The notes under the pieces: model-generated | What the model was told of the DNA's origin: nothing | The model's database searches: none | Seen by the model: the letters and a program-made list of their open reading frames with translations, nothing else | Source: Arenibaculum pallidiluteum | GTDB lineage: Bacteria > Pseudomonadota > Alphaproteobacteria > Azospirillales > Azospirillaceae | Length of the DNA stretch: 64,000 bases | Assembly: GCF_017355985.1 (NCBI RefSeq) | Contig: NZ_JAFIQU010000003.1 | Location: 107,884 to 171,883 of the forward strand | Direction of reading: 5' to 3' | Shown: one piece after another, positions 8,476 to 17,400 of the stretch | Layout of the letters: every line of letters starts with the position of its first letter | Numbering within the stretch: the stretch's first letter is position 1 | Made by a program: the position numbers and the translations under genes

Positions 8476-9111
8476 ATGATGCTCTACGATTATTTCCGCT
8501 CCTCCGCGGCATACCGGGTCCGCATCGCGCTGAACCTGAAGGGGCTCGCCGCCGAGCGGCGCTTCGTGCACCTGCGCAAGGGCGAGCAACGCGCCCCCGC
8601 ATTCACCGCCGTCAATCCCCAGGGACTCGTCCCGGCGCTGCTGGACGACGCGGCTCTGACCCAGTCGCTGGCGATCGTCGAATATCTCGACGAGACCCAT
8701 CCCGAGCCGCCGCTTCTGCCCGGAACGGCCGCCGACCGCGCGCGGATCCGGGCGCTGGCCCTGGCCGTCGCCTGCGATATCCACCCGCTGAACAACCTGC
8801 GGGTCCTCAAATACCTCGTGGGGCCGCTCGGCGTCCCCGACGAGAAGAAGAACGAATGGTACCGCCACTGGGTGCGCACGGGGTTCGAGGCGATCGAGAC
8901 GATGCTCGTCGGCGACGGCCGCACGGGCCGGTTTTGCCACGGCGATGCGCCGAGCCTCGCCGACGTGGTCCTGGTCCCGCAGGCCTACAATGCCGAGCGG
9001 TTCGATATGGACCTGGCGGCCTTCCCGACCATCCGGAGGATCGTCGAGACCTGCCGCGCCTTACCGGCCTTCGCCGATGCGGCGCCGGAGCGGCAGGCGG
9101 ACGCCGAATGA
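8476..9111 (+). CDS. maiA: Maleylacetoacetate isomerase, zeta-class GST fold (211 aa)
   Basis: MaiA isomerises maleylacetoacetate to fumarylacetoacetate with glutathione in tyrosine or homogentisate breakdown. The N-terminal thioredoxin-like domain carries YFRSSAAYRVRIALNLKGL, the zeta-class SSxxxR motif, and VPALLDDAALTQSLAIVEYLDETHP for glutathione binding. The helical C-terminal domain has NNLRVLKYL, WYRHWVRTGFEAIE and CHGDAPSLADVVLVPQAYNAERF. ATG codons lie at 8476 and 8479; either is possible. The usual partners hmgA and fahA are not adjacent, so the gene is isolated here and inserted between the conserved aroQ and thiol-disulfide genes. Confidence 0.92.
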   Translation: MMLYDYFRSSAAYRVRIALNLKGLAAERRFVHLRKGEQRAPAFTAVNPQGLVPALLDDAALTQSLAIVEYLDETHPEPPLLPGTAADRARIRALALAVACDIHPLNNLRVLKYLVGPLGVPDEKKNEWYRHWVRTGFEAIETMLVGDGRTGRFCHGDAPSLADVVLVPQAYNAERFDMDLAAFPTIRRIVETCRALPAFADAAPERQADAE

Positions 9112-9164
9112 CCCCGCGGCGGGGCATCGCTGCCCCGCCGCCGCCAGTACCCGCCGGGGGCGCG

Positions 9165-9914
9165 TCAGCCCGCGCGCTGGGCGCGCACGAGCTCCAGGAG
9201 CCGGTCGAGGGGAACGGCGCCTGGGATGAGCCGGTCGCCTGCGATGAAGGCGGGCGTGCCGTTGATCTGGAGCGCGTCGGCGAGCTGGATGTTGCGCGTC
9301 AGATGGGCCGCGATCGTGGGCTCCTCCATGTCCCTCTTCAGGCGCTCCACGTCCAGGCCGACAGCCTCCGCCGCCCGGAAGATCTTGGCGTCGTCCAGCT
9401 GGCCGCGCAGCTCCATCAGCGCCACGTGGAAGGGAACGTACTTGCCCTGCAACCGGGCGGCCAGCGAAGCCTTTGCCGCGGTCACCGAGGCGGGGCCGAG
9501 GATCGGCAGCTCCTTCAGCACGACCTTGACCTTGCCGTCTGCCTTGATCAGCCGCTGCAGGTCCGGGAAGACCGACTTGCAGTAGCCGCACTGGTAGTCG
9601 AAGAACTCGACCAGGGTGACGTCGCCCTGGGGGTTGCCCAGCACCGGCGCCTCGGGATCCTCGAAGATCTCCTTGCGGTGCTCGACCAGCCCGAGACGCT
9701 GGGCCTCCAGCCGGGCCTTCTGCTCGCGCAGCTCCAGCGCCTGCATGGCCTCCACGATCACCTCGGGGTTCCGGATCAGGTATTCGCGGACGATCTGTTC
9801 GATCGCCGCCTTCTGCTCCGGGGTAGTCGGCTGTTGCGCTGCCGCCGGCAGGGGGGCGAAGGCTGCGCAGGCGAGGGCCATCAACGCAGCGGCGCGGATC
9901 GGAAGGCGGGGCAT
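9165..9914 (-). CDS. DsbA-family periplasmic thiol-disulfide protein, ScsC-like (249 aa)
   Basis: This exported thioredoxin-fold protein acts on disulfides in the periplasm. A signal peptide ends near residue 25 (ALMALACAAFAPLPAAAQ). Residues about 30-70 form a helical N-terminal region (IEQIVREYLIRNPEVIVEAMQALE) like the oligomerisation segment of ScsC proteins. The active site is FDYQCGYCKSVF and the cis-proline loop is NGTPAFIAG. The start is ATG 9914; the longer upstream reading lacks a signal peptide at its N-terminus. It lies 16 bases behind the M48 protease gene, suggesting an operon for envelope protein quality control. Isomerase versus oxidase activity is not decided by the sequence. 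Confidence 0.9.
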   Translation of the reverse strand: MPRLPIRAAALMALACAAFAPLPAAAQQPTTPEQKAAIEQIVREYLIRNPEVIVEAMQALELREQKARLEAQRLGLVEHRKEIFEDPEAPVLGNPQGDVTLVEFFDYQCGYCKSVFPDLQRLIKADGKVKVVLKELPILGPASVTAAKASLAARLQGKYVPFHVALMELRGQLDDAKIFRAAEAVGLDVERLKRDMEEPTIAAHLTRNIQLADALQINGTPAFIAGDRLIPGAVPLDRLLELVRAQRAG

Positions 9915-9930
9915 GGGGATCTCCGGGAGG

Positions 9931-11295
9931 TCAGGGCTCGGTCTTGGCGGCGGCGGTCCGGATGTCCTGTGCCCGGATCCAGCCCGGCGAGCCGGCGGGC
10001 AGCAGCTTCTCGGCCCGCTCGGCATGGAAGCGCGCCTTGGGGCGGTCGCCGCGGGCGATCGCCTCCTCGGCCATGGCGTAGGCGAGCATCCCCTCGTTGC
10101 CGCGGCGACCGTAGGCGGTCGCCAGCATGCGCCACGTGAAGGGCGAGCGCCGCTCCTTGATGGCGGCCTCGTTCAGGTTGCGCACGGCCTCTTCCAGCAG
10201 GGAGTCGTCGTTGGTCTCGATCAGCGCGTGGGCCAGCGCGGAGCGCAGCAGCGCCGATTCCGGCAGCAGCTCGACGGACCGGCGGTACGGCGCCAGCGAT
10301 TCGCGCACCCGGCCGTTCTCCAGCAGGACCTGGCCCTTGAGCTCCTGGAAGAACGGGTTCTGGGGTTCCTCCTTGATCAGCCCGTCGATGATCGGCAGCG
10401 CGGTCTTCAGGTCGCCGCGCTGGTAGAGCGCGATCGCCCGGGCGTAGCGGGCGGGAATACCGGGGTCGTCGGCGCTGTAGCGCTGCAGCGCGAGGACCGG
10501 GTTGATGAAGCCCACGAGCTTCGCGCGCATGCGCTCGTGCATGTCCTGGAACTGGCGCGGATAGGGCTTCTCCGAGACGCGCGAGCGCGCCACCGCGGCC
10601 TTCACGGCGTCGATGCGCGTGCGGGTCAGCGGGTGGGTCTGAACGAATTCGGACTGCTGCCCCGCCGGGAGCAGCTCCTGGCTCGCGAGCTTCTCCAGGA
10701 ACTTCTCCAGGCCGCGCGCGGAGAACCCCGCCTGCTCGAGATAGCTCAGCCCCGCCTGGTCCGCCGCCGATTCCTGCGAGCGCGAGAAGGCCAGCAGGGA
10801 CCGGCGCGCCATCTCGGTGCCGCCGGTCATCACCGCGGCCCCCGCACCGGACTCGCCGCTCGCCAGCGCCGCGCCGACGCCCAGCAGCATGGCCAGGATC
10901 GCCTGGGCCGACGCGCCCTCCATCGCCTCGCGCGAGCGGACCAGGTGCCCGCCGGCGATGTGGCCGATTTCGTGCGCGATGACGCCGATGAGTTCGCCGG
11001 GGTCCTCCGCCTCAAGCAGCAGGCCCGTGTGCAGGAACAGGTTCATGCCGCCCGCGACGAAGGCGTTCAGCGTCTGGTCCTTGACGATGGCGATCTCGAC
11101 CGAATCCGGATCGATCGCCGCAGCCTCGAAAAGGGGTTGCGCATAGACCCGGATGGTGTGTTCGATCTCCGCGTCGCGGATGAACTGCAGCTGCCGCTGT
11201 TGCTGGGCCTCCGCCGGCGCGATCGCACCCATCACCAGGAAGACGGCCGCCATGCCGCCTGCCACGACAGATCTGAAGACCTTGCGCAAATCCAT
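9931..11295 (-). CDS. BepA-like M48 metalloprotease with TPR repeats (454 aa)
   Basis: This is an exported zinc protease of the BepA/YfgC type, which handles stalled outer-membrane proteins such as LptD. A signal peptide (AAVFLVMGAIAPAEA) is followed by the M48 domain with the zinc motif HEIGH at residues 108-112, and a downstream SQESAADQAGLSYLEQAGF segment supplying the third ligand glutamate. The C-terminal half (about 290-450) is built of TPR-like helical repeats (YARAIALYQRGDLKTALPIIDGL and similar). It is the first gene of a pair with the ScsC-like protein and is divergent from the gamma-glutamyltransferase-like gene. Length and architecture fit BepA homologues. Confidence 0.92.
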   Translation of the reverse strand: MDLRKVFRSVVAGGMAAVFLVMGAIAPAEAQQQRQLQFIRDAEIEHTIRVYAQPLFEAAAIDPDSVEIAIVKDQTLNAFVAGGMNLFLHTGLLLEAEDPGELIGVIAHEIGHIAGGHLVRSREAMEGASAQAILAMLLGVGAALASGESGAGAAVMTGGTEMARRSLLAFSRSQESAADQAGLSYLEQAGFSARGLEKFLEKLASQELLPAGQQSEFVQTHPLTRTRIDAVKAAVARSRVSEKPYPRQFQDMHERMRAKLVGFINPVLALQRYSADDPGIPARYARAIALYQRGDLKTALPIIDGLIKEEPQNPFFQELKGQVLLENGRVRESLAPYRRSVELLPESALLRSALAHALIETNDDSLLEEAVRNLNEAAIKERRSPFTWRMLATAYGRRGNEGMLAYAMAEEAIARGDRPKARFHAERAEKLLPAGSPGWIRAQDIRTAAAKTEP

Positions 11296-11320
11296 GTCCT
11301 CTCGGCGGCGCCCGGATCGA

Positions 11321-12739
11321 TTGCTCGCTCCGCGGCCCGATGGTCAAGCCTATACCGGAATCTGGCGACGCTGTGGCGCAATTGCGATCACGACGCTCAC
11401 GCTTTCGGCATGTGCGGTGTTCAGCCGCGAATCGGCCGACCCCCGCTACCTCGCGACGAGCGTCGCCGCGGACGAGCCGCGGGCGGTGCTGGTGGGGCGC
11501 GAGACCCTGGCTGCGGGCGGCTCGGCGGCGGATGCCGCCGCAGCCATGGGCCTCGCGATGGCGGCCACGCTGCCGGCGCGCGTCGGGGTGGGCGGGGGCG
11601 GCGTCTGCGTCGTCCATGACCCCGCGCGCAAGACGGTGCGCACGCTGGACTTCCTGCCGCGCGCTGCCGGGCCGGGAGCCACGGCCGCGGTTCCCGGGCT
11701 CCTGCGCGGGCTTGATGCGCTGCAGGCCGGGCACGGGACCCTGCGCTGGGCGCAGGTCGCGGCGCCGGCCGAGGTGCTGGCCCGTAGCAACCGCGCGGTC
11801 AGCCGCGCCGCCGCCCTGGATTTCGGCGACTTCGAGCCCGTGCTGACGGCGGATGCGGAGGCGCGGCGCGTCTTCGTCCAGCCGCTGGGCCATCCCCCCG
11901 ACGAGTCCGAGCCGCTCGCCCAGGCGGACCTGGCGGCGCTGCTCTCGCAGGTCCGCCAGTCGGGTTCGGCAAGCTTCTACAACGGTCCCCTGGGCGCGCG
12001 CGTGGCCGAGGCGGCCGGTATTCCGCTGCAGGCAATGCGCGGCTATCAGGCCACCTGGCGCGGCACCCGCGACGTCCGGTCCGGAAACGAGACGCTGGTC
12101 TTCCCCGACCTGCCCGAGGGGCAGCCCGCCGCCGCGGCGTGGCAAGCCGCCATGGCCGCGCCTGGGGCCGGCGCCCTTGCGGGGCTTCAGGCGCTGGGGG
12201 CCCTTCCGGCCGCGACGCCGCCCACGGCGAGCCTCGTGGTCTTCGACGGGCAGGGCATGTCGGTCGCCTGCGGCTTCAGCATGGGCGGGCCGTTCGGCAC
12301 CGGACGCATGGTGCCCGGCACGGGGCTGATGCTGGCGGCCCCGGCCGCCGGAGCCGGCATCGCCGGCCCGCTCGTCGTGGCCAACCGGAATATCGAGCGT
12401 GGCCGCCTCCTCGCGGTCGGCACGATCGGCCTGCCGGACGAGGGGCCCGCCGCCCCCTATGCCGCGCTGCTCGCAACCGCCACGGCCGCGCTCGACCGCG
12501 ACGCCAGCGCCCGCGAAGCGGTGGCGGTGGCACGGATCGCGCCGGCCGCCGGCGGTGGCGCGCTGGTCGAACGCGGCGTGCCGCAGCCCGTCGCGGCCTC
12601 GCTCGGCCCCGCCGCCAGGCAGGTGCCGACGATCGGGCGCGCCAACATCGTCGACTGCAAGGTCCGCGAGGACGGCGGCCGGAGCTGCCGTGCCGCCACC
12701 GATCCGCGCGCCTTCGGGCTTGCCCTGACGGCGGACTGA
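11321..12739 (+). CDS. Divergent gamma-glutamyltransferase-like lipoprotein (about 472 aa)
   Basis: This resembles gamma-glutamyltranspeptidases, which autocleave and use an N-terminal threonine of the small chain. Family parts visible are AAGGSAADAAAAMGLAMAATLPARVGVGGGG (about 63-93, counting from the TTG) and TAAVPGLLRGLDALQAGHGTLRW. The catalytic region reads TASLVVFDGQGMSVACGF, where the threonine at 302 is kept but the following His is lost, and the later oxyanion and substrate residues are not recognisable. A lipobox LSAC with the cysteine at residue 31 suggests export as a lipoprotein. No ATG fits the frame; TTG 11321 gives a plausible signal peptide, but the start is uncertain. Confidence 0.75.
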   Translation: MLAPRPDGQAYTGIWRRCGAIAITTLTLSACAVFSRESADPRYLATSVAADEPRAVLVGRETLAAGGSAADAAAAMGLAMAATLPARVGVGGGGVCVVHDPARKTVRTLDFLPRAAGPGATAAVPGLLRGLDALQAGHGTLRWAQVAAPAEVLARSNRAVSRAAALDFGDFEPVLTADAEARRVFVQPLGHPPDESEPLAQADLAALLSQVRQSGSASFYNGPLGARVAEAAGIPLQAMRGYQATWRGTRDVRSGNETLVFPDLPEGQPAAAAWQAAMAAPGAGALAGLQALGALPAATPPTASLVVFDGQGMSVACGFSMGGPFGTGRMVPGTGLMLAAPAAGAGIAGPLVVANRNIERGRLLAVGTIGLPDEGPAAPYAALLATATAALDRDASAREAVAVARIAPAAGGGALVERGVPQPVAASLGPAARQVPTIGRANIVDCKVREDGGRSCRAATDPRAFGLALTAD

Positions 12740-12757
12740 CAAGACCCAGGCACGGAC

Positions 12758-12800
12758 GCGGCGCATGGGCCGGCGGGATTATCGCCGGCCCATGCGCCGC
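12758..12800. terminator. Perfect 18-bp hairpin behind the gamma-glutamyltransferase-like gene
   Basis: Two 18-base arms (12758-12775 and 12783-12800) pair perfectly around the 7-base loop GGATTAT. The hairpin begins 18 bases after the stop codon and is followed by CTTTAACT. It is strong enough to end transcription although the T tract is short. Confidence 0.6.
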
Positions 12801-12877
12801 CTTTAACTAAACGTTCGTGGATCCGCGGCAATCTTGGTGCGTGCCGCAACGGCGGTCGATCCAAGGGTGACAAGGTG

Positions 12878-13069
12878 ATGCTGAAGCTCGGTGCCCGTGT
12901 CCTGGTCAAGGGCAGGGAAGGGATGGTCGTGGCTCGGACCCATGCCGACGACACGCTGTACGACGTGCGCTTTCCCGATGGCTCCATGACGACGTATCTG
13001 CCTCTGGCGGAGATCGACGCGTCGGGCCCCGGCGCGATCCGCGAAGGCGGGGCGGCAGCCGGCCCCTGA
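12878..13069 (+). CDS. Small hypothetical protein (63 aa)
   Basis: I do not recognise this protein. It has a compact beta-rich pattern, KLGARVLVKGREGMVVARTHADDTLYDVRFPDG, that resembles small SH3-like or KOW-like barrels seen in nucleic-acid or protein-interaction modules, then MTTYLPLAEIDASGPG. GTG 12875 and ATG 12878 are both possible; an AAGG lies very close upstream. Third-codon-position GC is high and consistent with coding. It sits alone between a strong terminator and the aminotransferase gene with its own start signals, pointing to a real small gene. Confidence 0.6.
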   Translation: MLKLGARVLVKGREGMVVARTHADDTLYDVRFPDGSMTTYLPLAEIDASGPGAIREGGAAAGP

Positions 13070-13193
13070 GGGATCCGCCCGGCGCCGCGCGCATCGTCGA
13101 GGCGTTGCCGATCGGCGGCGGGCCCAATAAGGTCTCCAGCGCTGGAGGGGAGGCTGTTGCCTCCCCGCGACACGCGGCGTTGGAGGCCTGGGC

Positions 13194-14348
13194 TTGGAAC
13201 CCTTGAAGATCGCTAAGCGGGGCGCCGTCCCGCCCTTCTTCGTGATGGAAGTCATGCGCGCGGCGGCCGAGCGGGAAGCGACGGGCGCCGAGGTCCTGCA
13301 CCTGGAGGTCGGGCAGCCCTCGACCGGCGCGCCCGCGCTGGTGCGCGAGGCCGCGCACAGGGCGCTCGACGGCCATACGCTGGGCTATACGGACGCGCTC
13401 GGAATTCCGCCCCTGCGCGCGGCGATCTCGCGCTGGTACCGCGACCGCCACGGGATCGACGTGCCCGAGCGCCGCGTGGTCGTCACCACGGGCTCCTCGG
13501 GCGCGTTCCTGCTGGGCTTCCTGGCCGCCTTCGATCCCGGCGACGTGGTCGCCATGGCGGCGCCGAGCTATCCCGCCTATCGCAACATCCTGCACGCCAT
13601 CGACGTGGTGCCGCTGGAGCTGCCGGCCGGGCCCGAGACGCGCTTCCAGCCCACCGTCGAGATGCTGGAGGCCCTGCCGGCTCCTCCCGCCGGCCTGATC
13701 CTCGCCAGCCCGTCGAACCCCGCCGGAACCATGTTGGACCGCGCGTCCCTGGAGCGGCTCTCGCGGTGGTGCGCGGCCAAGGGCGTGCGCGTGGTCTCGG
13801 ACGAGATCTACCACGGCATCACCTTCGGCGAGGTCCGGGAGACGACGGCGCTGGAGATCACCGAGCAGGTGCTGGTGGTCAACAGCTTCTCCAAGTACTT
13901 CTCGATGACGGGATGGCGCCTGGGCTGGATGGTGGTGCCCGACGAGCTGTCACGGTCGGTCGAATGCCTCGCCCAGAACCTCTTCATCTCGCCTCCGGCG
14001 ATCTCGCAGTACGCAGCCGTCGCGGCCTTTGGCTGCACCGAGGAGCTGGACGGGCATGTCCGCCGCTACGCGCGCAACCGCGAGATCCTGCTGGAGGAGC
14101 TGCCGAAGGCCGGGTTCACCGATCTCGCCCCGGCGGACGGCGCCTTCTACGTCTATGCCGACGTCTCTGCTCTGACCGACGACAGCGAGGCGATGGCCAA
14201 GCGGATCCTGGCGGAGACCGGCATCGCCGCGACGCCCGGGATCGATTTCGACACCGCGCGCGGGCGCCGGTACATGCGCTTCTCCTTCGCCGGCGCCACC
14301 GAGACCATCGCCGAGGCCGCGCGGCGGCTCCGGGCCTGGCGCCGCTGA
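13194..14348 (+). CDS. Class I/II PLP-dependent aminotransferase (384 aa)
   Basis: This is a fold-type I aminotransferase of the aspartate-aminotransferase superfamily. Seen are VLHLEVGQPSTGAP near the N-terminus, the GYTDALGIPPLRAAI block, VVTTGSSGAFLLGF, the SPSNPAGTM motif, VVSDEIYHGITF with the PLP-pairing aspartate, and the Schiff-base site NSFSKYFSMTGWRLGW with lysine 234. The C-terminal GRRYMRFSFAG contains the substrate-carboxylate arginine. The start is a TTG at 13194, supported by GGAGG 7 bases upstream and by the family N-terminus; no ATG lies in the right place. The gene is monocistronic, closed by a bidirectional terminator. Substrate is not predictable from these residues. Confidence 0.9.
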   Translation: MEPLKIAKRGAVPPFFVMEVMRAAAEREATGAEVLHLEVGQPSTGAPALVREAAHRALDGHTLGYTDALGIPPLRAAISRWYRDRHGIDVPERRVVVTTGSSGAFLLGFLAAFDPGDVVAMAAPSYPAYRNILHAIDVVPLELPAGPETRFQPTVEMLEALPAPPAGLILASPSNPAGTMLDRASLERLSRWCAAKGVRVVSDEIYHGITFGEVRETTALEITEQVLVVNSFSKYFSMTGWRLGWMVVPDELSRSVECLAQNLFISPPAISQYAAVAAFGCTEELDGHVRRYARNREILLEELPKAGFTDLAPADGAFYVYADVSALTDDSEAMAKRILAETGIAATPGIDFDTARGRRYMRFSFAGATETIAEAARRLRAWRR

Positions 14349-14396
14349 AGACGTCGGAGCCGACGGTGGCGCTTGCGTCGGTGCCGGCCTAAAATG

Positions 14397-14434
14397 AAAA
14401 CGCCCTCCCGCGGCTTCCCGCGCGAGGGCGTTTT
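14397..14434. terminator. Bidirectional rho-independent terminator
   Basis: The perfect outer stem AAAACGCCCTC (14397-14407) / GAGGGCGTTTT (14424-14434) has A and T runs at the ends and so works on both strands. It separates the converging aminotransferase and rne genes. Confidence 0.85.
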
Positions 14435-14455
14435 CCGTTGGAGGGCTGCCGGGCC

Positions 14456-17400
14456 TCAGCCCAGCAGCTTGTTCCACCAGCCCTTCTTCGCGCGCTCGGG
14501 CCGCGGGGCATCCTGGATCACCTCGTAGGGAGGCGCGGGCTGCTCCGCGGGCGGCTCGGCCGCGGCCGGCGGTTCCGGCTGGGTCGGAGGGGCCGGAGGG
14601 GCCGGAGGGGTCACGACTTCTGCGGAAGAAGCCTCGGCAGCGGGCGCCGGCTCGGCCGCCGGCGGCGCTGCGGGCGCCAGCGAAGCTTCAGACGCGACGG
14701 GCGCGTTGGCTCCGACCGCGGCGTCGGTCGCATCCGCGGCAGGCGCGTCCGGGGTGCCATCGGCCTTCTTGCGGCGCGCGGGAGCGCGGCGCTTCGGCTT
14801 GGCCGGGGCTGCCTCCGCGGCTGCGGCGGCTGCCTCGGCGGCCGGGGCAGGCTCGGGCGCCGGCGGTGCCGCCTCGCTCACGGCGGGTGCCCCTGCATCC
14901 GCTGCGGCTTCGGCCTTCTTGCGGCGCGCGGGCGCACGACGCTTGGGCTTGGCAGGTTCCTCTTCGGCGACGGGCTCGGCGGCGGAGGCGGGCTCGGGCA
15001 CGCCGAGCACGGGGTCTGCCGGGACCGCAGCTTCGGCGGCGGGGACCGCGGTTTCCTCAGCCGGCGGGTAGAGGTCGGCGAAGACGTCGCCGAGATCGTC
15101 GTGAACCGGCGCGGGTGCCGGGACAGGGGCAGGGGGCGGGGGCGGAGCCGAAGCGGCCACGGAGGCGGGGGCTTCGGCCGCCTCCCCGGCGTCGTCGCCC
15201 TCACCAACGCCGACGTCGTCGCCAGAGAAGGCCGCTCCCTCCTCCTGACCCTCGAACTCCCCGCGGTTGCGCCTGCGCCGGCCGCCGCGCTTGCCGCGAC
15301 GGCGGCGCTTGCGGCCGTTCTCGTCCTCTTCGAAGGCCTGATCGCGGCCGGCGGCATCACCTTCCGCAGCCACGGCGTCCTCTGCGGCCTCGATCTCCTC
15401 ACCGTCCGGCTCGTCGCCGTCCTGCTGGTCGCCGGCGGGCTCGGCCGGCAGGCCATTGGTCGCTTCGGTGCGGAACTCGCCGCGGTCCTCGCCACGCCGG
15501 CCGCGCCGACGGCGGCGGCGGCGGCCACGGCGCTCGCCGTTGCCATCCTCGGCCTGGGCCGGTGCGCCCTGCGAGCCGGTGGCCTCGGTCTCCGCATCCT
15601 CCTCGACCTCGTCGGCCTCGTCCTCGACCGTCTCGCGTTCCAGGGCGCGGTCGGTCTCGGCCAGGATCCGCTCCGTGCTGATGACCGGCTGGACGTCCTC
15701 GCCGACGGGGCGCGCCTTGATCCGCTCGAGGCGATACTCGGGCGGGGTCAGGCTGTCGTCGCCGAACAGGAAGACCCGGAAGCCGTAGCGGCGCTCGATG
15801 TCCCCCAGCGCCTCGCGCTTCTGGTTCAGGATGTAGAGGGCGATGCGCGTCGCGACGCTGACGGTGATCTCGCTCGACCGCTTGCGGATGCCCTCCTCCT
15901 CGATGGCGCGCAGCACGTAGAGCGCCGCCGATTCCAGCGAGCGGATCATGCCCGTGCCGTGGCAGTGCGGGCACTTCTCGAAGTTCGTCTCGATCAGCGA
16001 GGGGCGCAGGCGCTGGCGCGAGAGCTCCAGAAGCCCGAAGGGCGAGATGCGGCCGAGCTGGATGCGCGCCCGGTCCGTCTTCATCGCCTCCTTCAGGCGG
16101 CGCTCGACGGCGGCGTTGTTCCGCGCGTCCTCCATGTCGATGAAGTCGATCACGATCAGGCCGGCCAGATCGCGCAGGCGGAGCTGCCGGGCGACTTCAT
16201 CGGCGGCTTCGAGGTTCGTCTTGAACGCCGTCTCCTCGATGTTCCGCTCCTTGGTGGAGCGGCCCGAGTTCACGTCGATGGCGACCAGCGCCTCGGTCTG
16301 GTTGATGACGATGTACCCGCCGGACCGCAGTTGGACGACCGGGCTGTGGATGGCGTCGATCTGCGTCTCGACTTGGTAGCGGAAGAACAGCGGGATCGTC
16401 TCGTCGCGGTACTGCTGGACCTTCTTGGTATGGCTGGGCATCAGCATGCGCATGAAGTCCTTGGCCATGCGGTAGCCGTGCTCGCCCTCGACCTGGACCT
16501 CGTCCAGATCGTTGGAGTAAAGGTCGCGGATCGACCGCTTGATCAGGTTCGCTTCCTCGTAGATCAGCGCCGGCGCCGTCGACTGCAGCGTCAGGTCCCG
16601 GATCGTGTCCCAGAGCCGCAGCAGGTATTCGAGGTCGCGCTTGATCTCGGGCTTCGAGCGCTCCATTCCCGCCGTGCGCAGGATCACCGCCATCCCGTCG
16701 GGGATGTCCAGGTCGGAGAGCATCTCCTTCAGGCGCTTGCGGTCCTGCGGGTTCGTGATCTTCCGGCTGATGCCGCCGCCGCGGCCCGTGTTGGGCATGA
16801 GGACGCAATAGCGGCCCGGCAGCGACAGGTAGGTCGTCAGCGCGGCGCCCTTGTTGCCACGCTCCTCCTTGACGACCTGCACCAGCAGGATCTGCCGGCG
16901 CTTGATGACCTCCTGGATCTTGTAGCTGCGCAGCGGTCGCGGCCGGCGGCGGCGCTCCTCCTCTTCCTCTTCCTCGTCCTCCTCCTCGACGGCGTCTGCA
17001 GCGCCGGCGGAGACGACGCCGTTCTCGGAGCCGCCGACGGTCTCGACGGTATAGGAGGGGGCAGGGATCTCGGCGTCGGCGGAAGCGGAGGCCTCGTCGG
17101 AACCGGGGCTATCGGTTGCCTGGCCGTCATCGAAGGCAGCGGCGCGCTCCTCGCCGGCGCTCTCGTCGCGCGACGGCTGCCAGGGCTCGCTGCGCTCCGG
17201 CATGTCGTAGGAGGCGGGCATTGCCTCGCCGCCGCGTTCGTCGCCGTTCGGCCCGTCGTCGTCCGCCCCGTTGCCGCCCGTTTCCCGGCCCGGCGGCTCG
17301 GACGCGAAGGCGCCCGCCTCCGCGTAGCCCGGCGGGGTGTCGTCGCCGGTCGGCGCCTCTCCCTCGGCGGGATAGTCCTGGCCGGAGAGGTCCTGGTTCC

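Noticed and set aside
12906-13814. A 302-codon minus-strand frame across the aminotransferase start.
   Set aside because: No motif; the aminotransferase has a good ribosome-binding site and its PLP residues.
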